A stretch of DNA of 64,000 nucleotides. Origin: Progne subis subis. Taxonomy: Eukaryota; Chordata; Aves; Passeriformes; Hirundinidae. Every line of letters begins with the position of its first letter. Position 1 is the stretch's first letter. The stretch spans positions 682,001 through 746,000 of the forward strand of contig JAKJHU010000165.1 of assembly GCA_022316685.1 (NCBI GenBank), written 5' to 3'. A program made the translations under genes and the position numbers. The notes under the pieces were generated by a model. That model was not told the origin of the DNA and ran no database searches. It saw nothing but the letters and a program-made list of their open reading frames with translations. This document shows positions 49,841 to 61,615 of this stretch, one piece after another.

Positions 49841-51829
49841 CACCAGCCAAGCTGAGGACGCTCTCAAGCCACAGATGCTGAAGTTCCCCTGCCCTAATGA
49901 AGTGGATTTTTCACCTGACACGACAGAACTGAGTTCATTGCGTGACCAGAGGCAGGTCCCTGCAGCTGCCAGGGGAATCCTGCGTTATCCTGCCTGAGTG
50001 CACAGCTCAGTGCTTGCCTGGCTCAGGAGAGACACCAAAGTGCTGGCAGCAGGCACAGATTGCTGCCCAGCTCCTCCCAGTGCAGTTCTGCTGGAAAAAC
50101 ATCCTGGTCCTTGGTAGTTTCCTTCTTTTTTCATCCCTTTCATGGCAATTTTTGTCTGAAGCTCCCTGCCCTGGTTTGGTTTTCCCTTTGTGTTTAGCAG
50201 GAGAGGCTGCAGTGCTCCTGCTTGGAGCAATCAATGGGATTATGCAAATGGTGATTGGAATTGATTGGATTATGGCTGGGATTTTGGTTCCAGTGTCCCC
50301 AGTCGGAGTTCAGTGGCTCAAAGGTGACAGCAGGATGAGGGGACACAGCCCGAGAGGGGCAGAAATCCAGCGAAGAGGACAAGGACCCAAGAGCTCCCCA
50401 CGTTTTCCTCATTGTCCTGGCAGGGTCTGCAGGAATCACCTCCCGGTGTCCTGGGAGCATCAGCTCCTTCCCTTCCTCCAAGGAGAGCAGCTCAGCCCCT
50501 TTAAACCCTGAGCAGGCTTGGTTTGACTTACTCAAAATTGAAGGTATTCTCCCAAGAGACGAAATTCTCCCCTGGAACCTTTGCCAATGTGTTTAGGGGT
50601 GTAATTTTAGCTTGGAGTGGGTGCAGTGGGATGTGAGATCCTGCTGCTCCTGGGATGGACATCAGAGGAACCTGGGGTGGGTCAGTGCTCCCAGCTGGGC
50701 CTGGGGGAGGGAAGAGGGGGGAAAACAAAGGCAAAAACAAAGGCTGGTGTTTCTCCTCATGTGGCTCCCAGCTCTGAGCTGCTCAGACAGATCCAGGGAA
50801 TCCCCTCTGCTGGATAGCTGCTGTGGGAAGGAGCTCAGCGTGGGCTCTGGAGGACACCCAGGGCAGAAGGAATCGTGTGCTGCTGCAGGGAATTGGCTCT
50901 GGATGGCAGCTCCCAGTGTCAGGAGCTGGAAAGGAGAGAAGCCTCTGGAGAAAAAGAGGGAAAATCCTCCCATGGCTCGAAATCCCTCTGTTCCTCCTGC
51001 CTGCTCCTGTTGTTCCAGGCTCCTGTGTGTCCAAAAGGAACCTGTCAAAGCTTGGTAGCTCCTCCTGCATTTCCTGATGCATTGGTTTTCCTCGTCCAAA
51101 CACTCCCTGCCTGTTCCCAGCAAGGCAAGAAATCCAGGGAGGAGCTGTTCCCAAGCATCCTCCTGGAATGTGCCAGGAGCTGTCCCAGGGGATGGGGAGA
51201 TCCAACCAAACCCACTTCAGCCCTGGCTGGGTGTGCTGGGGTGGGTCAGCCCGGGCTGGGCTGAGCCTTTCCCCCCTGCCAGGCTGGAATTCACCTTCTG
51301 CCTTTGCACCCATGCCCCGAGGCCACTGCTTGGTGCTGGATATGAGATTCCCACAGGAATGTTTAAAATGTTTAAAAAATGGGGCTCTAATCCACTGCTG
51401 GATAGTCACAGTGGATGGGTTGGAAGGGCACCCTGCAAAGGTGTCCTGGTGGGAATGAGGTGTTCATTCCTGATTTTATTCCTGGTTTTATTCCTGATTT
51501 GTGTCTAATGGAGGCTGGGGCTCTGCTGTTCCCATCTGAGTCTCACCTCCATTGATGCACCCCTGCTCCTGCCGCCCCCCTGACTGCTGTGCCAGGTGAG
51601 GAGATGCCAAAAGGAGGGAAAATCCCAGGAAAAGGTTCCTAAGGAACAAATCTAGATGTTCACTGACTGTTGAGTGGGTGCTCACACTCCTCGTGTCCGT
51701 CTCTGCTCTGGTGACTCTCCAAGAGATTTCGCCACTCCCTGAGCTGTATTTTCCAACAGCAGAAGGGAGTTTAAAGACTCTGGTATCCCTTGTCATCCTT
51801 TTCCCTTTTTAAATAAGAGATAATTAAAG

Positions 51830-51896
51830 CACAAAATCAGTGAGGTTGGAAAAGACTTCAGGATCTTTCAATCCAACCATTCCCAAGGCCCCCACC
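51830..51896 (-). mobile_element. CR1 3' end, antisense (left part, split by an LTR)
   Basis: AAATCAGTGAGGTTGGAAAA, GACTTCAGGATCTTTCAATC, then CAACCATTCCCAAGGCCCCC stop at the LTR at 51897. Confidence 0.78.
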
Positions 51897-52301
51897 TGTT
51901 ACCCTGGTTTTTCTGAGTTTTTTATTTAGCCTTTTGAATTTCATAATGGAGTCAGATCTTTTAGCTACTGTACAATATTAGAGCAGTTTTCTACCTTTCC
52001 CACAAGATGTAACATAAACAAATCATTTGTTTTTCATTCTTTGTCCTTTGTTTGCATATTTATAACCTGAAAAACAACTGTAACTGACAGTTGGTCTGGC
52101 CACTGAGGCTGAGGGGTGGAAACCCCAAAAAGCCAATCTTCTGCTAGACCCAGAAATGTATAAAAGGTAAAGAATAAACAAGGAGGTCTCTTCCTCTTCC
52201 TCCTCTCTCCGCTCTCGGAGCAGTGAGCTGGGATCTGAAGGACCTCTGCTTAGCAAAGATTATCTTATCTACGCGTGATTGCTTTGTGTGTCTTGGTGAC
52301 A
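51897..52301 (+). mobile_element. Solo LTR, ERVK-like (family 3, copy A), sense
   Basis: A 405-bp element with inverted ends TGTTACC...GGTGACA. Flanks CCCACC (51891-51896) and ACCACC (52302-52307) resemble a 6-bp duplication with one mismatch. It reads with the gene: TATAAAAG at 52159-52166 and AATAAA at 52173-52178. It is the only LTR here in sense orientation. Compared with its relative at 60919-61252 it has about 70 extra bases after the poly-A signal (around CTCCGCTCTCGGAGCAGTGA). It splits an antisense CR1. Confidence 0.87.
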
Positions 52302-53425
<1,124 letters not shown>

Positions 53426-53498
53426 GTTCAATTTCCAAGATGAAACTCCAACCACGAATTTCGATACCTTCCCTGCTGCCATCCTCACAGTCTTCCAG
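53426..53498 (+). CDS. CACNA1B: CACNA1B exon 15: domain II outer pore region
   Basis: A 73-nt exon, phase 2 in and phase 0 out (CAG|GTAAAG). It completes Gln and encodes [20 protein letters not shown], then TVFQ. This is the extracellular turret and the first pore helix of domain [14 protein letters not shown] is specific to Cav2.2 (Cav2.1 has FDEGTPPTNF, Cav2.3 has FNDGTPSANF). Confidence 0.97.
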
Positions 53499-55929
53499 GT
53501 AAAGCCATTCTTTGTCCTGGGGCAGTGAGAGAATTGAAATTCCTGGGCGTTTCTTCCTGCTTATGGAGGGCAAACAAGTCCCCAAAAACCTGTGGAATTC
53601 AGGAATTCCTTCTCATGTGTTTTACTTTGCTGACCGATACAGGCATCACTAAAAATCAAATTAAAAATCAGTGCTGTGGTATTAGGCGAAACTGGAACAA
53701 AAGATTTATTGCTAGGGGGGAACATGCCAATAAAACAGATATTTCTGTGCTGAATCAATATCCGTGTGTGCCCAGGCTGTGCCACATCTGCGTGTGCCCT
53801 TGGTGCCCTGCAGCTGTTTTCTACCTGCCCTTTTTAGAAACAATAATTTAAAATGGTTTAAAAATCATTTAAAATCATTTCAAAAGAATGTTTTCAGGTG
53901 TTTCTCACCTCGGGAGAGTTGGGGCTGCTCCAGGTGCAGGTGACCCTCGCAGATCCAGCATTTCCAGCCTTGTTCCCCCCAGATCCAAACTTCCCCACAT
54001 CTCAGCACGGTCTGGCTGATGTATTTCAGTGTCACGACCCCAAAAGGAGATGAAAAGGAAGGGAAGGGGGGTGGTGGCAATTTCTGGATGAAGATGGAAG
54101 AAGAATCTCAAGGAGAACGTGTCCTGTGAGCTCTGCAGGAGGCACTGCCCTGACTGAGGCGGGTTTGGTGCTCACCTCACAGGATATTGCCTGGCACAGG
54201 GTTTTAAGATTTGCATAAGGTTTTAGTGCTGATCAAAGGAAGGGCTCAGGGACAGGTGTTGCCATGGAGCAGCTCCGGATATGAGCAGTGGGAGTGTTGG
54301 GTTTGGTTTGTTTGGGACCAGAGCTGCCTGTGGAATACTCAGCTGGAATATTTCCTGTTAGTCCTGAGATAAATATGCTGCAGTGTGGGGTGGTGAGGTG
54401 AAGGAAAACACAGGGGAAAGCACAAGAGATTTGTCTGGAATGTCAGAGGTAGGAATTGAACCCAGCAAAAGCCGTCAGCCCTGGATTATCTGTGCCCTCA
54501 CAGAGGCTTTTCAATACCCTCTGCTCTCCTTCCATCCCTCTCCTTCCCTGAGCTGCAAACTCCAGGTCAGCGTTCCTTCACTGTGGGGTTGGGATAAGCT
54601 CAGCCAGGCTGAGCAGAGCAGCACCAGGCAGAGCCAGCACTCCGTGTGCTGGATGGATAAAGTTAGATACACCCTGCCCACCCCTGCACCTCTGGAGATT
54701 CTCTGTGTGAGCAGCTTCTCAAACAGATTCCTCTGCCCTCTGCTTTAACCCTTTTTTTTCAATCCCAGCAGCCCTGGCTGGGGCATGACATCCAGGATGT
54801 GTTTTGTCCACCTGGCAGCTGGCTGAGCTCAGCCCAAATTCCCTCAGGGGAGCATCACACCTTTGCCTCCAGCTGCTGGCTGCCCAGGAAGCCCCTGTGA
54901 GCGGAATGCCCAGCTGTGGAGGACCAAAATCACACACAAACGACATCCATGGGCACAGAGCTCTGTGCTAGGTACCCGTACCCTGATTTCCTCTGGAAAT
55001 GCTCCCGGGCTGTGGGGGCAGAGCAGAGCAGAGGGGACAGCTGGAAACGAGCAGTGGCAGTGGCAGGATGGGAGCAGAGCTGTGGGTCGATGTCAGAGCA
55101 CCCTCCCTGTGCGTTGTGACACGCAGCTGATGGGACTCAGCCTTTGCTCAGGCATCTCCCTTTCACTGCAGCCCCTGGAAGCGGCACAATCCCATTCCTG
55201 CTCCTCTCCCACCCTTAACCTGCTCGTTGTTCCATTAACATTTCACAGCAGCTCTTGACAGCGGCTTTATTCCATCCCCTGGTGGTTCCTCGGTGTTGAA
55301 CAGTGAGGTGCACTCAAAATGTTCATTTGGGGCAGCTGAAGGCAGTTTGGAGCCCAGGGAACACCAAAAGGCTTCACCTTGCTCCCAAGCCCTCGTCCTG
55401 TGCCTCTCCCTCTGCAGTGCTGTCCTTCCCTCCCCTCAGCAAGAATTCCTTACAGCATCCCTGAAGGGAGCAGAAGGAATTTCATTAACTGCTGGAGGAC
55501 GGAGCCAGCAGATCCTGGATCCTTCAGGCTGCTCCCTAATTACCTGAGTGACTCCTGCAGCTGACGGGTGACACTGGGAAGGACACCAGCTCTTCTTTCC
55601 AGGGCCTCAGGAGCATCCCCAGCTTGTCCAGGCAGGCTGCTTAGTTTAGATAATTTATCTCTCTGCGAAAGCCCCACTAAACATCTCTTTTTCTTTTTCC
55701 TTGGACTTTTTGTTCCACTCCCAAATAATCCAAAAGTTGGATTTTGAACCCAGACCCTGCTGGCCTTTGTCACACCTGCAAATCCTGGTCTTCTGCCTGG
55801 GAAAAGAAAAGTTCCCAGTGGTTGCCCTTTCCATGAATGTTTGTGCTGTCAGAAATCACTGCATGGCTATTCCCAGAAAGCAGGAGCAGTTGTGGATTCA
55901 TGGAAATTCTGTGAATGCACATTTGTGAA

Positions 55930-55995
55930 CAATGCTCTGCATTTGATCTTAGAGGTCTCTTCCAACCTCATTATTCTGTGATTCTGTGATAATTG
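55930..55995 (+). mobile_element. CR1 3' tail, sense
   Basis: TTTGATCTTAGAGGTCTCTT, CCAACCTCATTATTCTGTGA and TTCTGTGATAATT: the last 60 bp of CR1 with two tail units. Confidence 0.78.
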
Positions 55996-57199
55996 AATGG
56001 CAGGTTTGAAAGCCCAGAGCCTCGTTTCATATTCTGTGGTGTAAATCCAGAGCAGCTCCAGCAGTGTTGGGCCTGAATCCTGATGTTGGAATTATTTGAG
56101 GCTGGATTGTGCATTTGGGAGAGGAGTTGGTGCCTGCACTGGGTGTCCTTGTGTCTGGACTCGCTCTTAGCCCAGTGCTGTCATCAGCACCGTCCCTGCA
56201 GCCAGGAATTTCCTCTCTCAGCAGCTGACAGCCAGGCAGGAATTTGCAGGCAGGAGTTTGCAGTCATTCCAAGCACTCTGTGTGCAGGTGGAGCCCCATT
56301 ACTACAGCACACATCAGGCTTCGGGCTTTTTATCTTCTTTTTTTGCTGTTGTTTTTTTTCAGCTACTAACCTTTCCTGTTCAGGAGCTGGATCTCCACAT
56401 CCCGCTGTTTTAATGCACTAAAAGTGGTCACTGCTTGACTCTGCCAGGGCAGGCAGAGGATGTGCTGATGTGCCCAGAATTGTTGCTGTGTGTCCAGATT
56501 TTGGTGAGGAGAGGAACGCCAGGCAATTCAGACCGGTGCAAAATGAGCATTTAGCGTGGCAAGGCTCGTTGGAGCCTCGTACACTGATTAGTTTTGCTGT
56601 TATTGCTGCGTTTGTTAATTAGCTCTGGGTCGATAATTGGAGGTGCAGCTCTGTGCTCGTCCCTGCTCAAGGACAAGGAGGAGCAGAGTCCCCTTCAGGC
56701 TGTCCCCTGCTCTGTCCTCGCCCACACGCAGAGTTTGTCGCTTCTGTTTGGGGATTTTTTTGGGGGCTCGGGGTCAAGCCTGAGGAAACTGAAGAGGAAC
56801 CCGAGGTGTGCAGCCCCTGCAGGGTTGTGGTGCCCAGGGGTGATGTCCAGGCACATTCCAGCTGCAGGGAGGCTCTGCCAGCCCTGAGGAGCAGAGGAGG
56901 GGTGGCAGGAGGTGACAGAGCTACTGCTGTCCCCTCCATGGGGACAGGGAGTGAGGGCTGGGGGAGCTCAGCAAACCCAGCCCTGCCCTGGAGGGGCACG
57001 AGAGGGGCTGGCACAGGCAGAGCTCCCACTCAGGGCACAGCTCTGGGTTTTCCTGGGGCTGTGGGAAATGCCTTGCACGGGACTGGGGAAACCTGGGATC
57101 TCTGCAAGGCTTAGCAAGGGAGAGGAGAGAGATTTTGCTGGGAGTGAAGTGTCGGAGTATGGATTTTGTTTCCCCCGTGTGTGAGAGCCCCTGCTCGAG

Positions 57200-57580
57200 G
57201 TGGGCAGGGTCACCCAGTCCAACCCCACCCTGGGCATCCCTGGCAGCGCTGGCCAAAGGCTCCTGGAGCTCTGGCAGCCTCGGGGCCGTGCCCATTCCCT
57301 GGGGAGCCTGGGCAGTGCCCAGCACCCTCTGGGGAAGAACCTTTCCCTGCTCTGCAGCCTGAGCCTGCCCTGGCCCAGCTCCAGCCCTTCCCTGGCTGCT
57401 GTCCCTGTCCCAGAGCAGAGCTGGGAGCTGCCCCTCGGGAGGAGCTGCAGCCCCCGGGGAGCTCTGCCCTCAGCCTGCTCCAGCTGAACAATCCCAGTGC
57501 CCTCAGCTGCTCCTCGTGGGCCCCTCCAGACCCTTCCCCATCCCCGTGTCTCCTCTGAACACTCTCTCACACCTTTAGAT
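57200..57580 (-). mobile_element. CR1 3' fragment, antisense (near-identical to 43483)
   Basis: GGGTCACCCAGTCCAACCCC, then the 215 bp (57220-57434) shared almost exactly with 43483-43697. It continues further into the element (GGAGCTCTGCCCTCAGCCTG, CAGTGCCCTCAGCTGCTCCT) than the other copy. The long antisense open frame across it and exon 16 is not a gene. Confidence 0.78.
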
Positions 57581-57793
57581 CTTTTTTCTGATACTGAGGC
57601 TCCCAAAACTCCCCCAGCACTGGGGGTGAGGCCGCCCCAGAGCAGAGCAGGACAATCCCTCCCTGCCCACCCGGTGATGTCCCTGGTGTCCCCCACGTGC
57701 TCCTCAATTCCCAGGGACATTCCCGTGGCTTTGCTCTGCCTGGCTCCCCCAGAGCTCTTCCCGTGCCTGACGCTGTCCCTGTGCCCCCTGCAG

Positions 57794-57911
57794 ATCCTCA
57801 CCGGGGAAGACTGGAATGCTGTGATGTACCACGGGATAGAGTCGCAGGGCGGCGTCCACTCGGGAATGTTCTCCTCCATCTATTTCATCGTCCTCACCCT
57901 CTTCGGTAACT
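57794..57911 (+). CDS. CACNA1B: CACNA1B exon 16: domain II selectivity filter and start of S6
   Basis: A 118-nt exon, phase 0 in and phase 1 out (AAC T|). It encodes [20 protein letters not shown], then [19 protein letters not shown]. The Glu of TGEDW is the domain II member of the EEEE ring that makes the pore calcium-selective. [13 protein letters not shown] begins S6. The donor is T|GTATCC, weaker than the others, and a second GT (G|GTAACT) lies 6 nt upstream in the same phase. The family continues with YTLLNVFLAIAVDNL, whose exon is beyond the window. Confidence 0.96.
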
Positions 57912-58739
57912 GTATCCTTCCATGGATGTCCTTCCCAGGCTGCTAGAAATGCTCACTTTTCCCTAAATTCTCCCAGCCTTATCCTTTAAAAGCCAAATTA
58001 CTGCCGTGGGTTTGCTCCTGAAGGTGATTCGTCCGACTTGGTGTCGCTTTTTTCAGGGCAACGTAAGAATTTTTAATTTAATTTAAAGAAATTTCATTTT
58101 AATTGCCGTGTTTTACCTTGAAAATGTTCTGTCGAGAGTGAATTTAGATTGTGGGAGAAATAATTGAGGGCAGGTCAGAGCAGGACCTTGAGTATCTTCA
58201 CGAACAGTTTGTTGTTAGTCAGGGGAGGATTGAGATGGGTTTGGTGGAGATGAGCAGATGATGGTGGAGATGAGGCTCCGTTCTCTTGGTGCCTTTGTCT
58301 AGGGCACCTTAACCAGCCATGCTGTCCCCAAATGCTCCAAATTATCTCATCTCCACATAACGCTTAAAATTTAATTCTGGATCTTGGGTTTCTGGTTCTG
58401 GGAGTGTTCAGAGTTGCAAGCCTTGGCACATGAAGTGTCTGTTCTGTTCTTCTGAGGGATGGAAATCTCCCGAGGGTAACAAGAACCTGGGAGCTTTCAT
58501 CCCCCAAACGTCCCAGGGCTCCAGGGAGGCAGGGACACCGGGCTGGGATTTGGGAAGGGAGGCTGTGTTTTCTGTGTATCTTATATTTTATACACAGACA
58601 AGCAGAGCAGCCCCCTGATGGAGCAGCTGGGTGTGAAGAGGGGCGCCAGGAGGGCAGAGGGGCTGTGGTGGCCTGGCCCTGTCCCAGTGGTGGCCGATGC
58701 TCTGTGACAGTGCCAGCACCAGCCAGCTCCAGCGCCACT

Positions 58740-59135
58740 GGTGTGAGGACACTGCCCTGAGCTGCACCACGGCGGGTTGAGGCTGGACATTAGGGAGAAG
58801 TTCTTCCCAGAAAGAGTGGTTGGGCACTGGAAGGGGCTGCCCAGGGAGGTTTGGATTCCTCAGACACCCGGAGGTGTTTAAGGAAAGATTGGATGTGGCT
58901 CTGGGTGACAAAGTGGTGTCAGGTCTAGGTGGGACTCGATCTCAAAGGGCTTTTCCAGCTTAGTTAATTCTGTGATTGATTCTGTGATTGTGTGATGGAT
59001 TCTGGGATTGATCCTGTGATTCTGTGATTCCATGATTGATTCTGGGATTCTGTGACTGGGATTCTGTGACTGGGATTCTGTGATTGATTCTGTGATTGTG
59101 ATTCTGTGATTGATTCTGTGATTCTGTGGCTGCAG
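58740..59135 (+). mobile_element. CR1 3' end, sense, with expanded tail
   Basis: GGCTGGACATTAGGGAGAAG, AGAGTGGTTGGGCACTGGAA, GGTGTTTAAGGAAAGATTGG and TCAAAGGGCTTTTCCAGCTT lead to a tail of ATTCTGTG-type units that continues for about 170 bp. Most CR1 copies keep only two to four units. Confidence 0.85.
58960..59135. repeat. Expanded ATTCTGTG-type microsatellite
   Basis: Alternating ATTCTGTG, GATTGATTCTGTG and GACTGGGATTCTGTG units, derived from the 8-bp CR1 tail by slippage and secondary motif formation. Confidence 0.88.
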
Positions 59136-59227
59136 TCACGAGCTGTGTGGAGCCAGAGGGAACATCCCTAAAACAGGAAACCAGGAATTATGGCAGAGCC
59201 GAGGCAGCCCTGGCTGCTTTGTTTGCT

Positions 59228-59365
59228 CTACAAAGGGGGAGGATGGTGCCCTAAAGGGGGAGTGAGAGTGCCCCAAAGGGGGGTGATGGTGCCCCAAAGG
59301 GGGAAGAGGGTGCCCCAAAGGGGGATGACGATACTCCAAAGGAGGATGATGATACTCCAAAGCAG
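59228..59365. repeat. Minisatellite of about 21 bp (six copies)
   Basis: Units of GCCCCAAAGGGGGATGATGG type, the last two decaying to ACTCCAAAGGAGGATGATG. Each unit holds a small palindrome (CCCCAAAGGGG) that can fold into a hairpin. It starts about 90 bp after the expanded CR1 tail. Confidence 0.88.
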
Positions 59366-60421
59366 GGATGAGAATGCCCAGTGCTGCTGCTCCACTCGGG
59401 AGCTCCCACGAGGATTTCCCTGCTCGCTGGTTACAGTCCCTTTTTTCTTCTTTTCCTGGGAGTCCTGTTTGGGCTGGAGATGCAGGAGAAAGGGAGGGTG
59501 AATTGGGCTAAAGACAGAGTTCCTGCAGCTGGAGCGGAAGTGACAAAACGTGCCATGTCCGACACTGGTGCCAAGGATGGCACAGCAGTGCTCCAGCCCT
59601 TTGGCTTTGCTGGGATTTTCTCCTTCAGGATGAGGAGCAGGGATAGGGAAGAGCAGAGCAGTGGGAGCTGTGCCTGTCACACGAGTGTCTCCATGGATTG
59701 ATCCCGTTCCGTGGCAGCGATGCTCAGACATCTCCACGGCCCCTTCAGAAGCACCAGGCTCTGGAAAACTGGGTCAGTGGAGAGCAGGGAGGGAGGGAGA
59801 GCTCTAAATCCTCCGGGCTTGGCATCTGGAAATGAGATTACGCTGTAATCAGGCTTGACAGCACAACTGAGGGAGGGACTTTTCACCTCCCAGCTGCCAA
59901 GATCCAGCGTTCTTGAGGAGCAGGGTGTTAATTCCCTTCCTCACCTTTAATTCAGAGGACACTTCTCCCTTGTCCCTTGCTTTTCATTACCAGGGAAAGA
60001 GCAGGGGATGTTCAAGAGGAGGGCATCTGCTGGCCCTGCCATGGATTTGGGATTTGGAGAGTGGAAACCTGACCCACCTGCTCCCCACATCTCAACCTGG
60101 CAGGTGCAGCTCTCTTGTTTTCCCTTCTGCTGCTGAGGGGATCCAGGGGCCTTTCCTGAATCCCTCCAGACATCTCCAGCGCTTCTCCCTCTCCCTTTCC
60201 CCACAGCCCCGTGCTGGTGACTCCTCGAGCTCCTCGGACATCACTGGGGGTTTAGGAAGGAAGGAGGATGTGCCAGGTGGGATTCTTGGATCCTCCCCGA
60301 GTGCTGCAGGAGAGGTTCTGTGAGCACAGAGAGAGAGAGGGGCAAGAATTGGCTGACAAAGACTAACAACACTGAGAAAAAACTTCTGGAATGTCTTGGA
60401 AGGTTGTTTTTTTGTTTGTTT

Positions 60422-60423
<2 letters not shown>

Positions 60424-60462
<39 letters not shown>
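60424..60462. repeat. Poly-T run (39 bases)
   Basis: The longest homopolymer in the window, just before a sense CR1 end. Its length is probably polymorphic or uncertain in the assembly. Confidence 0.88.
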
Positions 60463-60465
<3 letters not shown>

Positions 60466-60487
60466 AACTTCTGAAGTATTTCCAGCT

Positions 60488-60620
60488 TTAAAGAGAAGCT
60501 GTGGGTGCCCCTGGATCCCTGGAAGTGTCCAAGGCCAGGCTGGACAGGGCTTGGAGCAGCCTGGGACAGTGGGAGATCAATTTTAAGGTCCTTCCAAGCC
60601 ATTCTGGGATTCTGCAATAC
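60488..60620 (+). mobile_element. CR1 3' end, sense
   Basis: GAAGCTGTGGGTGCCCCTGG, CAAGGCCAGGCTGGACAGGG, CTTGGAGCAGCCTGGGACAG and the tail CATTCTGGGATTCTGCAAT. Confidence 0.85.
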
Positions 60621-60918
60621 CTCAGTTAATCAGAGCTATAAACTTGAGACAAATCTGTGAATTCCTGTGGGGATTTACATCCCTGTTGGAGAATCAGAGG
60701 CCTGGCCTGGATAGTCTTGATGGAAATTTAGTCTGAGAGCATCAAGCCTTTCACAGGGAGCTTCGTGAGGGCCCTCCTGCAGCACCCACAGCCCTGCTGG
60801 CCTCAAACGCTGCAGGGGAGGGCTGGGGGAGGATGAGGGGTCCAACCTCTCCCAGCTCTGTTTCCCATGGCAATTGCAGCAGGAATTGATGTCTGAAGCA
60901 GCATTTCGGTCAGGTCAG

Positions 60919-61252
60919 TGTCACCAAGACACACAAAGCAGTCACACAGAGAGAGAGCCTCTTTGTTTTATTTCTTACTTTTTATACATTTGTGGGTCTG
61001 GCAGAAGATTGGCTTTTTGGGGTTTCCACCCTTCAGCCTCAGTGGCCAGACCAATTGTCAGTTACAATTGTTTTCAGGTTAGAAATATGCAAACAAAGGA
61101 CAGAGAATGAAAAACAAAGGATTTGTTTATGTTACATCTGTGGGAAAAGGTAGAAAACTTCTTCTAATATTGTACAGTAACTAAAAAGATCTGACTCCAT
61201 TTTATGAAAATTCAAAAGGCTAAATAAAAAACTCAGAAAAACCAAGGTAACA
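60919..61252 (-). mobile_element. Solo LTR, ERVK-like (family 3, copy B), antisense
   Basis: A 334-bp element with ends TGTCACC...GGTAACA and an exact 6-bp duplication GGTCAG (60913-60918 and 61253-61258). It is the reverse-complement relative of 51897-52301. Its minus strand has a TATA-like TATAAAAA near 60979-60986 and AATAAA at 60967-60972. It lacks about 70 bp of the U5 seen in copy A. No internal genes remain. Confidence 0.9.
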
Positions 61253-61574
61253 GGTCAGAGCTGTGCAGCAGCTTTGCTTTGGATGCTGAGAGTGAAGCAG
61301 CAGAAGGGATTTGTCCCTGAGAGGAGGCTGGGCTGTGTCCCTTACCAGGGATCTCAGCCCTCAGGAACCTCAGCATCTGAAAATCAACTTCAGTTTGCCA
61401 GGAAAGAACATCCTCTGCAGGAGGTAAGGTAATTATTGATGCCCACGGTGCTGCAGGGTTAAGGACAGGTGAGTACAGGCTGAGGCACCTTGGGGACACC
61501 TTCCCAGAGCCCAGCAAACACCACGGGGACACCCCACAGGGAGCACTGAGAGCTGTGACCAGCTTAATTGTGAT

Positions 61575-61615
61575 TAGAAACACGGGATCATAGGATATCC
61601 TGAGCTGGAAGGGTC
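61575..61615 (-). mobile_element. CR1-like 3' scrap, antisense
   Basis: GGGATCATAGGATATCCTGA, then GCTGGAAGGGTCAGCAGG. It is short, like the pieces at 390 and 6055. Confidence 0.45.

Larger units (their letters stand above)
53499..57792 (+). other. CACNA1B: Intron 15 (4.3 kb)
   Basis: Contains a sense CR1 tail (55930-55995) and an antisense CR1 (57200-57580) near its 3' end. I see nothing recognisable in 53500-55920 or 56000-57190. The acceptor is CTGTGCCCCCTGCAG. The intron ends at base 57793, the G of that AG. Confidence 0.83.

Noticed and set aside
56968..57879. Antisense open frame of 303 codons
   Set aside because: It covers an antisense CR1 fragment and the reverse of exon 16. GC-rich repeat without CR1 reading frame.
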